64,000 bases of DNA. Source: B30-G6 sp964633115. Its GTDB lineage: Bacteria; Desulfobacterota; Desulfobacteria; Desulfobacterales; B30-G6. A program made the translations under genes and the position numbers. The notes under the pieces are model-generated. The model was not told where the DNA came from. It made no database searches and saw only the letters and a list, made by a program, of their open reading frames with translations. Positions within the stretch are counted from its first letter, which is position 1. The number at the start of each line of letters is the position of its first letter. The DNA is taken from positions 1 through 64,000 of the forward strand of contig CAZWEO010000013.1 of assembly GCA_964633115.1 (NCBI GenBank), given 5' to 3'. Positions 52,180 to 61,137 of the stretch are shown in pieces.

Positions 52180-53913
52180 TCATTTGAGTAAAAAAAGTTT
52201 TGTAAAGCGGGGATCCAAATCTTTGGTGGAAACCGCGCCTAGTTCTTGTTCCATTTCATTAAAAAGATCTTCAAGCACTTGGCCATTGGCCTCCCCTATC
52301 TGGCTAGCCGGGATACCACTTTGCGAAGCAAGCCACTTTAGGAAATTGCTTTTGATGGTCATGCGGATATGCCGCGGCTTGGTTTTACTGCGCCAGAGGG
52401 TCTTAAAGAAGGATTTAAATTGCTCCAGGGCTATAGGTGTCAAAGTATTTTCATCCCTGTTTGGATCCATGGCCGCCCAGGCCCAATGGGTTAGTAGCAG
52501 GTTTTTATATGTCAGCAAACCGGTGGACGGATAAGGTTTTAAATCAAGCGCAAGCTTTGCCAACAACCTGTCCAAATTGATTATATTTGTAAGAATCATA
52601 TCGGTGCTATGGATGTCTTCTTTTTTCTCAAATTCACGGTAGAGTGTGCCTGATCGGTAATCATCAAAAAAAAGTGGCCGTTTGATCAGCAATCCACCAA
52701 CAACCCCCATGTCCTTCTGATCCCAGAAACTTAAGGCAAGTCCGTGGGCCAGGCTCCAGCTTTCGCGATGCCAGTTTTCAGCCCGCCATTTCAGCTCAAG
52801 CGCTTGACCATAACCGGTTCGAAAAATATCGGACATCAGAAAACGCATTAGGGTTTGATCATGTTTGTCAGACAAGGCTTCAAGCCCAATACTCAAGTAA
52901 CCGGCTGCCTTGCTGACAGCGGCTTGCAAGCCGACGCGCCCGGTGATAGTGGACTGATCGGCCACAACCAGTTGATTGCACAGCCCAGCAAACTCAGATT
53001 GCAATTGCATTAAAATATGGGCGTCGTCGATAATTGCCAGGGCCTTGGCGAATACATTGTCAGTGGATAGCAAGTGGGGGGCAAAAAACGGCACCGGTTC
53101 TAATGTCACTGTTTCATTTGAGTCGGAGACAAGCGATTGGGAGCGTTGTCTCAAGCTTCCCGGGTCGAGGGGCTGATATATACCAACAGCTTCTTCAAAG
53201 GGTAGGAAGCCTTTGGCAGCCAGACGCACATTGCGCAATCGATAAGCTTCTTCTTCTGTTTCTGCCGGTATGAGGGCCGCTGATTCAAGCAAAAGGCCCT
53301 GGAAACGCTGGTGATCAATGTCCGCAAGGCGTTGCAGTAATTGCAATAGAAATGTTTTGCGGTCCTTGGTATATTGTTCTTTATGTTCGGTCTCCGTAGC
53401 GTCTGTTTCTGCTGATGGTTCCAGGACCGGGTTCAAAATACGAAAATAAACAGTGTCGTCAAAGGTTACGAACCCATCGCCAAATTCCGACGGACTTTGG
53501 TCATGCTCACGAATGCGGATCTCGACATTTTGAAAAAGAAAAAGTTCTGTGAAGATGGCCTTTTGATTGGAACACCAAGCGGCCAGCCTTTGGGGATCAG
53601 CCGCCAAGAGCATGTGAAGCCATTTGGTGCTGGCGACTGGATCCAGGCGATCTTTATGCCAGATTTCGGTGTCGAGTATATATTCCCATTGTTGGTTGGA
53701 TGCTAATGAGAGCATCGGAAGCGCGTCCTGTGGGCCAATATCACGTATCAAAATATGTAAATCCTCGGCCGGAATCGAGTGCACGATTTCAAGCGCGCGC
53801 GGGGTTGCCTGCAAACGATCCAAGACTTCAGCTGGCTTGAGCGCCAATAGTTTTTCACGTTCCTTTTTGAGATTCTGTAAGCGCTGGACTATTTTATTAT
53901 CTTCGGAAGTCAT
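52180..53913 (-). CDS. Large conserved protein, DUF6178-like
   Basis: A 577-residue soluble, mostly helical protein (LLALKPAEVLDRLQATPRALEIVHSIPAEDLHILIRDIG near the start). It resembles an uncharacterised deltaproteobacterial family (DUF6178). I see no catalytic motif, signal peptide or membrane segment. It is co-transcribed with the DUF1992 gene downstream. Confidence 0.6.
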   Translation of the reverse strand: MTSEDNKIVQRLQNLKKEREKLLALKPAEVLDRLQATPRALEIVHSIPAEDLHILIRDIGPQDALPMLSLASNQQWEYILDTEIWHKDRLDPVASTKWLHMLLAADPQRLAAWCSNQKAIFTELFLFQNVEIRIREHDQSPSEFGDGFVTFDDTVYFRILNPVLEPSAETDATETEHKEQYTKDRKTFLLQLLQRLADIDHQRFQGLLLESAALIPAETEEEAYRLRNVRLAAKGFLPFEEAVGIYQPLDPGSLRQRSQSLVSDSNETVTLEPVPFFAPHLLSTDNVFAKALAIIDDAHILMQLQSEFAGLCNQLVVADQSTITGRVGLQAAVSKAAGYLSIGLEALSDKHDQTLMRFLMSDIFRTGYGQALELKWRAENWHRESWSLAHGLALSFWDQKDMGVVGGLLIKRPLFFDDYRSGTLYREFEKKEDIHSTDMILTNIINLDRLLAKLALDLKPYPSTGLLTYKNLLLTHWAWAAMDPNRDENTLTPIALEQFKSFFKTLWRSKTKPRHIRMTIKSNFLKWLASQSGIPASQIGEANGQVLEDLFNEMEQELGAVSTKDLDPRFTKLFLLK

Positions 53914-54276
53914 GTTTCATCTCAATAAATTAGCCATAAACATGGTCAAGTTCTAATCCAATTATTAACCTTTAAACAGTTTTACCCAACTAGAACCACA
54001 CTTTATTCAGCCATTCAATGGAAAAGTTCCGGTGTCTCCAAGTCTCAAGAACTGGAGGTGCCCCTTGTAATATTCTGTTAGACCACCTTTTTTGCGTCCG
54101 TCTTTCCCGCGGAAGCGGGAACCCAGGCAAAGCCATCAGCTAAATGCTGATCCTGGATCCCCGATTTCTCGGGGATGACAACGGAAGGAGAGGCTGCCAG
54201 GAAGATCCGTTACACGCTACACGAACCCCGTAACCCGCAACACGATTCTGAATTCTGACTCCTTACTGCTTACTTC
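53914..54276. repeat. Intergenic region with REP-like palindromes
   Basis: No gene. At 54104-54177 three hairpins follow each other: TTCCCGC/GCGGGAA (54104-54121), ATCAGC/GCTGAT (54134-54150) and ATCCCCGA/TCGGGGAT (54158-54177). This is the widespread 'GTCATCCCCGAGAAATCGGGGATCCAGG' type. A run of TAACCCGCAACACG-like words fills 54210-54290. Confidence 0.65.
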
Positions 54277-55836
54277 CTACTGCTTACTCGTTTTTGGTCC
54301 GCCAATCCGGCTATGCAATCGCTGGGTCCAAATGATCAGGAATAAAACCGGAATACCAATGATAGCAGTGCCGATGAAAAACCAAGCATAGCCCACATTA
54401 TTTACCATACCGCCAGAATAGCCGGCCAGAATTTTTGGAAACAGTGTCATTATCGAACTAAACAGGGCATATTGCATGGCCGTAAAGGATATACTTGTCA
54501 GACTGGAAAGATAAGCCACAAATGCCGCTGCGGCAATCCCGGCACTGCCATTGTCGGCGACAATAACCCATAACAGCAAGAATTCATTAGGGCTTTGGCC
54601 AGCTACATAGGCAAATAAAAGGTTGGTGGCCGCCGCCAGAAAAGCCCCCAGAAGGAGAATGCGTCCAACACCATAACGCATAGACAAGATACCACCTAAA
54701 AATCCACCGCCGAGCGTAGCCCACAAGCCCCAAAATTTTGTATAGGTGGCGATCTGGGATTTGGTATAGCCAACATCCAAATAGAAAAGGTTGGCAATCA
54801 CCCCCATCAATATATCTGAAATACGGTAAGTCCCCACCAATACCAGAATTGCCAGTGCAGTTTTCCCATATCGCTGAAAAAAGTCGGCGATTGGATCCAG
54901 ATAAGTCTCCTTGATATGGCTCAGGGGCACCAAATGAAATTGAACACAAACCCAGGCTGCCAGACCACCCATTAGGACGCTAAATCCCAGCCTTCCGGTT
55001 TCTGTGGAAAATCCGGCCAGTTGTTGAATCCAGCCCCAATTATCCACCAAAAAGGATTTTATCACACGGGCCGGTGTGGCCGACCAGAAAAATCCAAGCA
55101 CAAAACTGCCGATGGCGATGAGGAATGCCGCCAGAAAGCGAATATAATCGGAAATGCCCTTAAAGCTGCTGTCTGGGCGTCTTTCAACTTTTGGCTCCTT
55201 GATGACTAAGGTTGTGGCTACACCCACGAACATGACCAGGGCCATCACCCGATAGACACGCGCCCAGACGTTGGGATCATATCCTCCCGGGCCCCACCAG
55301 TCAGCCAGCCACAGGGATCCAGCGCCGGCCAGCAACATGCCGATCCGATAACCGGCAATATACATGGAAGACAGCATGGATTGCAAATCAGCGCCTGCCG
55401 ATTCAATCCGATAAGCATCGATAACGATATCCTGGGTGGCGGATGAGAATCCCACCAACATGGCACCCACGGCCGTCATAATCAGCGCTTTTTGCGGGTC
55501 AAAAAGGGAAATCCAGAGCATGGCGGCAATAATGCAGAACTGAGAAACCAATAGCCAACTGCGTCGTCGTCCCATGCGTGCGGAAAGTACTGGGAATGGT
55601 AATCGATCGATTATGGGAGCCCAAACAAATTTGAAAGAATAGCCCAGTGCCGCCCAACTAAAAAACGTCACGGTAGAACGATCAACGCCGGCTTCCCGTA
55701 ACCAGACTGAAAGCGTGCTGAATATGAGTAAGATTGGCAAACCCGCCGAAAATCCCAGAAACAGCATGGTAATTGCTCGCGGGTGGATTAGCGCAGCGAT
55801 GGCATTGGACCAGCTGTTAGCCCCTTTCGGGCTCAA
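54277..55836 (-). CDS. ampG: AmpG-family muropeptide permease
   Basis: A 519-residue MFS permease with about 14 transmembrane segments. The AmpG hallmarks are GFSAGLPILLIFSTLSVWLREAGVDRSTV and FVWAPIIDRLPFPVLSARMGRRRSWL near the N-terminus (given by position), and VAYLSSLTSISFTAMQYALFSS late in the protein. AmpG imports anhydro-muropeptides for cell-wall recycling. Its ATG overlaps the PEPCK stop (ATGA), so it belongs to the rdgB-pckG-ampG operon. Confidence 0.88.
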   Translation of the reverse strand: MSPKGANSWSNAIAALIHPRAITMLFLGFSAGLPILLIFSTLSVWLREAGVDRSTVTFFSWAALGYSFKFVWAPIIDRLPFPVLSARMGRRRSWLLVSQFCIIAAMLWISLFDPQKALIMTAVGAMLVGFSSATQDIVIDAYRIESAGADLQSMLSSMYIAGYRIGMLLAGAGSLWLADWWGPGGYDPNVWARVYRVMALVMFVGVATTLVIKEPKVERRPDSSFKGISDYIRFLAAFLIAIGSFVLGFFWSATPARVIKSFLVDNWGWIQQLAGFSTETGRLGFSVLMGGLAAWVCVQFHLVPLSHIKETYLDPIADFFQRYGKTALAILVLVGTYRISDILMGVIANLFYLDVGYTKSQIATYTKFWGLWATLGGGFLGGILSMRYGVGRILLLGAFLAAATNLLFAYVAGQSPNEFLLLWVIVADNGSAGIAAAAFVAYLSSLTSISFTAMQYALFSSIMTLFPKILAGYSGGMVNNVGYAWFFIGTAIIGIPVLFLIIWTQRLHSRIGGPKTSKQ

Positions 55837-57797
55837 TCGGCCTCCCGGAGTTGGTCAGGTGTTACCACATTGCCATAGCGCTCTTTGTATTTTAAGAGGG
55901 CCTCCCGCTGCGCTTTGAGAATAGTAAACAAACGCTCGGGTATATTGGCTTCCTTTTCATAGGCAGCATGCTGCAAATCGATTCTGGACACGATGTTGTC
56001 AATATACAGAGAGAACTGCCGATCATAAAGGTCCTTGCTATATTCTTTATCGATGATGGATTTGAATAGCGATTCAAGATCTGTAAAAAGTGGCAGATCG
56101 CCGATGGGTGTCTGGATGCAATCGACCTCCTTGTGCGCCCTTCTTTCCAACCAGGCCAGCCAGACTTTCACGTCTCTTTTTTCTCCCAACAGTTTCTGGG
56201 AGGACCCACCCCGGGCTTCATGGGTTAGGAAATAATTCAGACCGGCCAGGACCGGACGTTTTTCAGCAGCTAGGTTAGCATGATTGAAAAACTGAAATTG
56301 GGCATCCATATAATCACCCAATGAACCCGGTATGAAGGGTGCATTGGCCCAAGGCGCTCGTTTGACGCCGGTGGCACCCACTTCCGTGGCCGTTGCCGCG
56401 GAAACAATGGTGGCACCAATGACTACGCCCTCGTCGGCACTTCTGGCGGCCCAGACTGGTGGCATGGTATCGCTATCACGACCGCTATAGGTGATGATGC
56501 GTGTTTCCACCCCAGCAGGGTCTTCGGCCAGATCAGAATAATTGGATAGAGCTGTGGACGCAACGGTGCAACGCGAATTGGGATGCGATATGGGTATTGG
56601 TTTGCCATTATCATCCAGTTTGCCCTGAAACCACTCGCCTTGGAAATTTTTTCCCTTTTCAGGCGGTTTCTCTCCATTGCCTACCCAGTGAGGCGCTCCA
56701 TTTTCATCGATAAGCACGTTCGACCAGATTACTTCGGCGCCTTTACGCCGCAATATTTGCATCAACATGGGATCGCCTTCCCAATTGACGTCTTCTACAA
56801 TACCAAAGATACCACACTCCGGATTTACAGATCGAATGCTGCCGTCATCTGCAATCCACATTTGGGCCAGATCGTCACCCACAAAATGGTTGCCCGCCAT
56901 GGCAGTCGTGGTCTTACCACAGCCACTTGGCGCAGCACCCGTGCACCAGGTCACGCGTCCATTGGGACCGTTTATGCCGGTGATAAACATATGCTCGGAC
57001 AATTCCAGCCCCTTATTTTCATACACCGCCTTGTCTACGGCAAAGCGATGATTTCCTTTTTTCAACAGCAAAGTATTACCGGCATAGGTGCAATTGAAAC
57101 TGAAGGTGGTTCGAAAGCTGCGGTCCATAAATACACGCGCGTTGGGCAGGTCCTCAGGGCGGTTCAAGCCTTCGCTATGTAGATTGACAAAAAAATGGCC
57201 GGAATGCGCGACCTCTTGGTCAAAAGCATGAAATGCATTGCGATACAAGATTTCAGCACTATGTGAGACATACGCAGAGCTGGTAATTTCTAAAGCCGGA
57301 TTGGAAACAGGTGAGCCGACGGGACCGCGGACATAAAAACCGATTATCATGGTTTGGCCTTTCATGATACCGGCCATTGTTTTGCGAACCACCTCAAGCG
57401 CCTCAGTGCGGTCCATACGATTGGCCAATGAACTTATTTGCTCGTCGGGATTGGCAATATAATAGGTGCGGTCGATAATCCGGCCTTGCTCTTTTGGCAA
57501 GTCATAGTGAATCGTGTGTTGTGGCATGGGCAAGGGGGCCTCTTCTCCTTTTTTTAAGGAGAGTTCCCGGATAAATTGCCGGTCTTCTGCGGATCCGGTG
57601 TTAACAAAAAGTTGGTCCGGATTGCACATGGCAACAGCGTTCGCAATTTTGATGCACGCCTCCTGATCTTTAATCTGTTGGATGCGTGCTAAATGTTGGG
57701 GTGACATAGTTTTTTGCAGATATTCAACAGCGGCTGCGTAAGTATTTATACCGCCAATCTCAACGATGATGTCAACACCCCTATTTTTTTGAAGCAT
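55833..57797 (-). CDS. pckG: Phosphoenolpyruvate carboxykinase (GTP)
   Basis: A 654-residue PEPCK. It converts oxaloacetate plus GTP to PEP and CO2, or the reverse in anaerobes with high CO2. The kinase-1a P-loop is GAAPSGCGKTTTAM, with GDDLAQMWIADDG around the metal site and a WSNVLIDENGAP-type region. It is somewhat longer than the usual ~600 residues and its P-loop is closer to a Thr-rich variant. It sits 10 bases downstream of rdgB and overlaps ampG. Confidence 0.88.
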   Translation of the reverse strand: MLQKNRGVDIIVEIGGINTYAAAVEYLQKTMSPQHLARIQQIKDQEACIKIANAVAMCNPDQLFVNTGSAEDRQFIRELSLKKGEEAPLPMPQHTIHYDLPKEQGRIIDRTYYIANPDEQISSLANRMDRTEALEVVRKTMAGIMKGQTMIIGFYVRGPVGSPVSNPALEITSSAYVSHSAEILYRNAFHAFDQEVAHSGHFFVNLHSEGLNRPEDLPNARVFMDRSFRTTFSFNCTYAGNTLLLKKGNHRFAVDKAVYENKGLELSEHMFITGINGPNGRVTWCTGAAPSGCGKTTTAMAGNHFVGDDLAQMWIADDGSIRSVNPECGIFGIVEDVNWEGDPMLMQILRRKGAEVIWSNVLIDENGAPHWVGNGEKPPEKGKNFQGEWFQGKLDDNGKPIPISHPNSRCTVASTALSNYSDLAEDPAGVETRIITYSGRDSDTMPPVWAARSADEGVVIGATIVSAATATEVGATGVKRAPWANAPFIPGSLGDYMDAQFQFFNHANLAAEKRPVLAGLNYFLTHEARGGSSQKLLGEKRDVKVWLAWLERRAHKEVDCIQTPIGDLPLFTDLESLFKSIIDKEYSKDLYDRQFSLYIDNIVSRIDLQHAAYEKEANIPERLFTILKAQREALLKYKERYGNVVTPDQLREAD

Positions 57798-57807
57798 AAT
57801 CTTCCTC

Positions 57808-58428
57808 CTATGGCATATGAATCTGTATCCATTGGATCACTTTATCAAACTCATCCCTGACCTGTCTCAATGCTTTGCCACGGTGGCTGACCTGACTTTT
57901 TTCTTGGCGCGTCAACTCTGCAAATGTCTTTTGCATGGGCGCATAATAAAAGATCGGATCGTAACCAAACCCATTGGCACCCCTGGGTGCCTCCATGAGG
58001 GCACCTTCACAGCGGCCCTCGTAGGTCAGTGCCGGGCCGGTAGGCACCGCAATTGAAAGCACACATTCAAACGCAGCCTTTCGATTTGATGCGCCATGCA
58101 TTTGCTGTAGTATTTTTTGGCAGCGCTCCGCATCGGTGGCTTGCGGCCCTGCAAACCGGGCCGAGTAAACACCAGGGGCACCATCCAATGCGTCCACGAG
58201 CAAACCCGAGTCATCCGCCAGTGCTGGATAACCCAAAATTCTGGCTGTGAAGCTGGCCTTCTTGTAGGCATTTTCATCAAAGCTCTCGCCATCCTCCTCG
58301 ACCTCCGGTATGGGGCCGAAATCGTTTAGGCTTTTGATCGAAATTGGAAATCCGGATAGCAGTTCAGTTATTTCGGCTGCTTTGCCTTGATTGCGGGTGG
58401 CGATAATAAGGATTTCAGATTGGTTCAT
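57808..58428 (-). CDS. rdgB: XTP/dITP diphosphatase
   Basis: A 206-residue HAM1/RdgB nucleotide-sanitising pyrophosphatase that hydrolyses dITP and XTP. Motifs are ATRNQGKAAE, ALADDSGLLVDAL, YSARFAG, GFGYDPIF and SHRGKAL. It is the first gene of the rdgB-pckG-ampG operon on the minus strand. Confidence 0.93.
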   Translation of the reverse strand: MNQSEILIIATRNQGKAAEITELLSGFPISIKSLNDFGPIPEVEEDGESFDENAYKKASFTARILGYPALADDSGLLVDALDGAPGVYSARFAGPQATDAERCQKILQQMHGASNRKAAFECVLSIAVPTGPALTYEGRCEGALMEAPRGANGFGYDPIFYYAPMQKTFAELTRQEKSQVSHRGKALRQVRDEFDKVIQWIQIHMP

Positions 58429-58610
58429 ATTCGCGTGTGGTTGCTCCTAATTTTGAGATAGCTTTTAGTTATGTTCATTTGCTTAAGTGCTCAAATGCTA
58501 AACAATATATACTATCAGAATTCCAGTATTCAAACAAGGGTTAGAAGGCGCAAAAACACAAGCTAAAAATTGATTCATTAACCATTGGTAGCACTGGTTG
58601 GTTGGGAGAG

Positions 58611-59266
58611 TTAAGGAATCATTTGAAGATCAACAAAACGACCACCTTGAAATAGAATCAACGCCCCGGATCCACGTCGATTGAATGCGCAATTTACCAC
58701 ATGGGTCCTACCGACCATGGTCGTGCCACAGTCCTCATGGATATGACCACAAATCAAGAGATCAGGTTGGCAGGTTTCTATCAGGTTTCTATCAGCCTGC
58801 GCAAACCGCGACTACCGGCGTGAAATCGCCCCATGACCAGATCCTGTGCGCCCCGCGGTGGTGTATGCGTGACCAGTACCGTCCGATGATTGATATGCGA
58901 TTTTATCATTCTTAATTGTGCATTTTCATTCAAAGCAATCCGGGAGTGAAATGGGATGGGCCAGGTACCACCCAGGCCCACAAATGGGATGGCATGGAAA
59001 GTGAGGCGTACCCCATGCAAGCAATGGCAGTGGGTGTATGAACGGCACAGATTTTCGACATGTTTCAAGTCGCTGTTGCCGCGTATCATCAGAACCGGAA
59101 GCGCTAATGAATTGATCGCCCTGAGTGTATCGCTCACGCGGCTAAAGTTGGTTATATCACCGGCCAGGACGAGGAGATCCGGCTTTAAAATGGAGAGCTT
59201 GCTTCGCAGGCGTTCGATACGCGCCTGCTTGCCATGTAAGTCGGAAGCGGCATACACCCGTAACAT
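58611..59266 (-). pseudogene. Metallophosphoesterase disrupted by an 11-bp duplication
   Basis: A calcineurin-type phosphoesterase. YAASDLHGKQ, VLAGDITNF, MIRGNSD and LVTHTPPRGAQD encode the metal site. The frame reads normally to LRRLIET and then hits TGA. If one 11-base unit is ignored, it runs on as CQPDLLICGHIHEDCG (last metal motif GHIHE) to a TAA at 58611. The cause is an exact tandem duplication at 58771-58792. As written the product loses its last metal-binding motif. ATG 59266 follows GGGAAG; the longer frame upstream comes from the repeat at 59285-59453. The slip could be reversible. Confidence 0.85.
58771..58792. repeat. 11-bp tandem duplication
   Basis: CAGGTTTCTAT occurs twice in a row (58771-58781 and 58782-58792). 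The extra unit shifts the frame of the phosphoesterase gene. Confidence 0.95.
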
Positions 59267-59284
59267 CAGCTTCCCTTTTTTAGT

Positions 59285-59453
59285 ATGGATCCACACGGAT
59301 AAATCCGTGGTAGCATTAAAATACCCGTCTTCGCCTTCGGCTACGCCGCGGTTATCCGCCTTATTACTGGGGTGACATCGCGCCGAAGCAATTAACTTAT
59401 TTATTAGCATTCATCCACGGGCATGCCCGTGATCTTCTGCGAAGGCGGATAAA
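59285..59453. repeat. ~165-bp dispersed repeat, copy 3 (inverted)
   Basis: Inverted relative to the copies at 3661 and 49368. Read on the minus strand it starts TTATCCGCCTTCG, holds CACGGGCATGCCCGTGG and GGCGGATAACCGCGGCG, and ends with GGATCCAT. It lies upstream of the phosphoesterase start and lengthens its frame artificially. Confidence 0.85.
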
Positions 59454-59601
59454 GATGGATTTGACTAACTGAATTTAGTTACGTATCATCTTGAAAAATT
59501 CAATCCATAAGCAGATTATCGAATCAGATTTCGAGGGTCAAGTCTTTGCACAAATTCAACGCCGGGATTTCAGGTCCCGGATACAGACAAAGGAGGAATT
59601 G

Positions 59602-60366
59602 ATGGGCACAACGATATCATATGGACTTGAGAATAAAGTCTTCGTGGTCACCGGTGGCAGCCGGGGAATCGGTTTTACCTTGGCCAAACATTTGCTGGCA
59701 AATGGCGCCAAGGTAACCATTTGTAGCCGCAAAGAGGAAGGACTGAATGAGGCGGTGACCAACCTTGATGCCGGGGATCGCCTGATGGCGGTTGCAGCCC
59801 ATGTTGCCAAGGTAGAAGATGTGGACAAACTCATGGACCGCAGCATGCAAAACTTTGGCAGGCTGGATGGACTGATTAACAATGTGGGTATGAATATTGT
59901 AACTTCCTGTGTGGATGCAGATCCATCATTGTGGCAAAAAATTATCGATAGCAATTTAAACGGAGCATTTTTGTGTGCCCGTAAAGCCGCCCAGATCATG
60001 CGCGTGCAACAACATGGTAAAATAGTAAATATTACCTCGCTAGCCGCCAGTCGGTCGGCACCTGCGATGGGAATTTATGGCATCGCCAAAGCTGGTATAG
60101 AGATGATGACAAAGGTTCTGGCCCAGGAATTGGCCATGTTCAACATCCAAGTTAATGCGGTTGCACCGGGGATGGTACGCACCAAATTTAGCGAGCCTTT
60201 TTGGTCTAATGAGGATTTTCACCAATTAATTGTCAAATCGATTCCCATGGGAAGGATTGCCGAACCTGAGGATGTGGCTCATCCTGTATTGTTTCTCTGT
60301 TCTAGTGGTGCAGGTTATATTACCGGACAGGTATTAGGTGTCGACGGTGGTGCCAGCGCAGTTTAG
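59602..60366 (+). CDS. Short-chain dehydrogenase/reductase
   Basis: A 254-residue classical SDR of the 3-oxoacyl-ACP reductase type. TGGSRGIG binds NAD(P), NNVG is the structural motif, and the triad is Ser146 (NITSLAAS), Tyr159 and Lys163 (YGIAKAG). The C-terminus GQVLGVDGGASAV is typical. Substrate is unknown. The strong AAAGGAGG site fixes ATG 59602; the frame upstream is not conserved. Confidence 0.9.
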   Translation: MGTTISYGLENKVFVVTGGSRGIGFTLAKHLLANGAKVTICSRKEEGLNEAVTNLDAGDRLMAVAAHVAKVEDVDKLMDRSMQNFGRLDGLINNVGMNIVTSCVDADPSLWQKIIDSNLNGAFLCARKAAQIMRVQQHGKIVNITSLAASRSAPAMGIYGIAKAGIEMMTKVLAQELAMFNIQVNAVAPGMVRTKFSEPFWSNEDFHQLIVKSIPMGRIAEPEDVAHPVLFLCSSGAGYITGQVLGVDGGASAV

Positions 60367-60734
60367 GAAAAAAGGGTTTTAGGGTTGACGGGTTTGAGGG
60401 TGTTATGAGCTAGCAGCTCTAAGCGGATTTCCAGCGTCCAAGCGTTCTACCTCCCAGCATACCAGGGTTTGAGGACTGCGAGTTGCGGGTTAGGTGTTGT
60501 GAGTTTCGTATTACGGGTTTCGCGATTTATTTTAGTGTTTAGTATTTGGTGTTTCTTATAGCGTGTTACCCGTTTCGGGTAGTGCTTTTAACCTCATTGT
60601 CATCCCCGAGAAGTCGGGAATCCAGATTTAGCCTTAGACAGATTGCTTTGTCAGCATCTCAGTTTACCGGCCATCAAAAAATAAAAAAAAGGGCAATCCA
60701 GTTTTTGGATTGCCCTTTTTCGAATTCAAAGGTT
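60367..60734. repeat. Intergenic region with degenerate and REP-like repeats
   Basis: No gene. It contains degenerate CGGGTT/GTTGTGAG words near 60410-60530, like those at 44840-44880 and 54210-54290. A GTCATCCCCGAGAAGTCGGGAATCC palindrome lies at 60599-60623. The terminator of the cold-shock gene follows. Confidence 0.6.
60691..60715 (-). terminator. Intrinsic terminator of the cold-shock gene
   Basis: Perfect 9-bp stem GGGCAATCC/GGATTGCCC with a 7-base loop, followed on the minus strand by a run of T. The plus strand also carries T's after the stem, so it may act in both directions. Confidence 0.9.
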
Positions 60735-60935
60735 TCAGACTACAGTTACATTAGTAGCCGCCGGACCCTTCGTACCTTGCTCGATGTCAAAGGTAACGCG
60801 GTCGCCTTCGTAGAGTGTTTTAAAGCCGCTACCACTGATGCCAGTGTGATGAACAAACACATCCGGCCCATCTTCCTGCTCGAGAAATCCGTAGCCTTTT
60901 TTACTATTGAACCATTTTACAATTCCAGTCGTCAT
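60735..60935 (-). CDS. cspA: Cold-shock-like protein
   Basis: A 66-residue CspA-family OB-fold protein. RNP1 is KGYGFLE and RNP2 is VFVHHT, starting GIVKWFNSKKG. It binds single-stranded RNA/DNA and melts mRNA structure. A strong GGAGG site lies before ATG. A structured leader (61011-61045) suggests post-transcriptional control. Confidence 0.95.
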   Translation of the reverse strand: MTTGIVKWFNSKKGYGFLEQEDGPDVFVHHTGISGSGFKTLYEGDRVTFDIEQGTKGPAATNVTVV

Positions 60936-61010
60936 GGTGACATCCTCCTTCCAAAAAAATTCTCAAGGTTCCAAACCACGGATTGTCACACTGACAATAG
61001 GAACGTCCTT

Positions 61011-61045
61011 CCGGTCGAAACCGGCCCCCCAATTAAGAAGGGGCC
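61011..61045 (-). promoter_or_regulatory. Structured leader of the cold-shock gene
   Basis: On the minus strand CCGGT-TTCG-ACCGG (61024-61011) forms a stem capped by a UUCG tetraloop. Just upstream GGCCCC/GGGGCC forms a second stem. Cold-shock genes often have long folded leaders that act as thermosensors. Confidence 0.4.
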
Positions 61046-61137
61046 TTTACTGATTAAGCGCTAGGATAATTAATTTCCATGAAAAGTCAAGTAGTTCGTT
61101 GCCATGTTAGTACTCAAGGTGTTAGCGCCGGAAATTT

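Noticed and set aside
59267..59410. N-terminal extension of the phosphoesterase
   Set aside because: These codons come from repeat copy 3; the true start ATG 59266 has its own ribosome site and begins the family homology.
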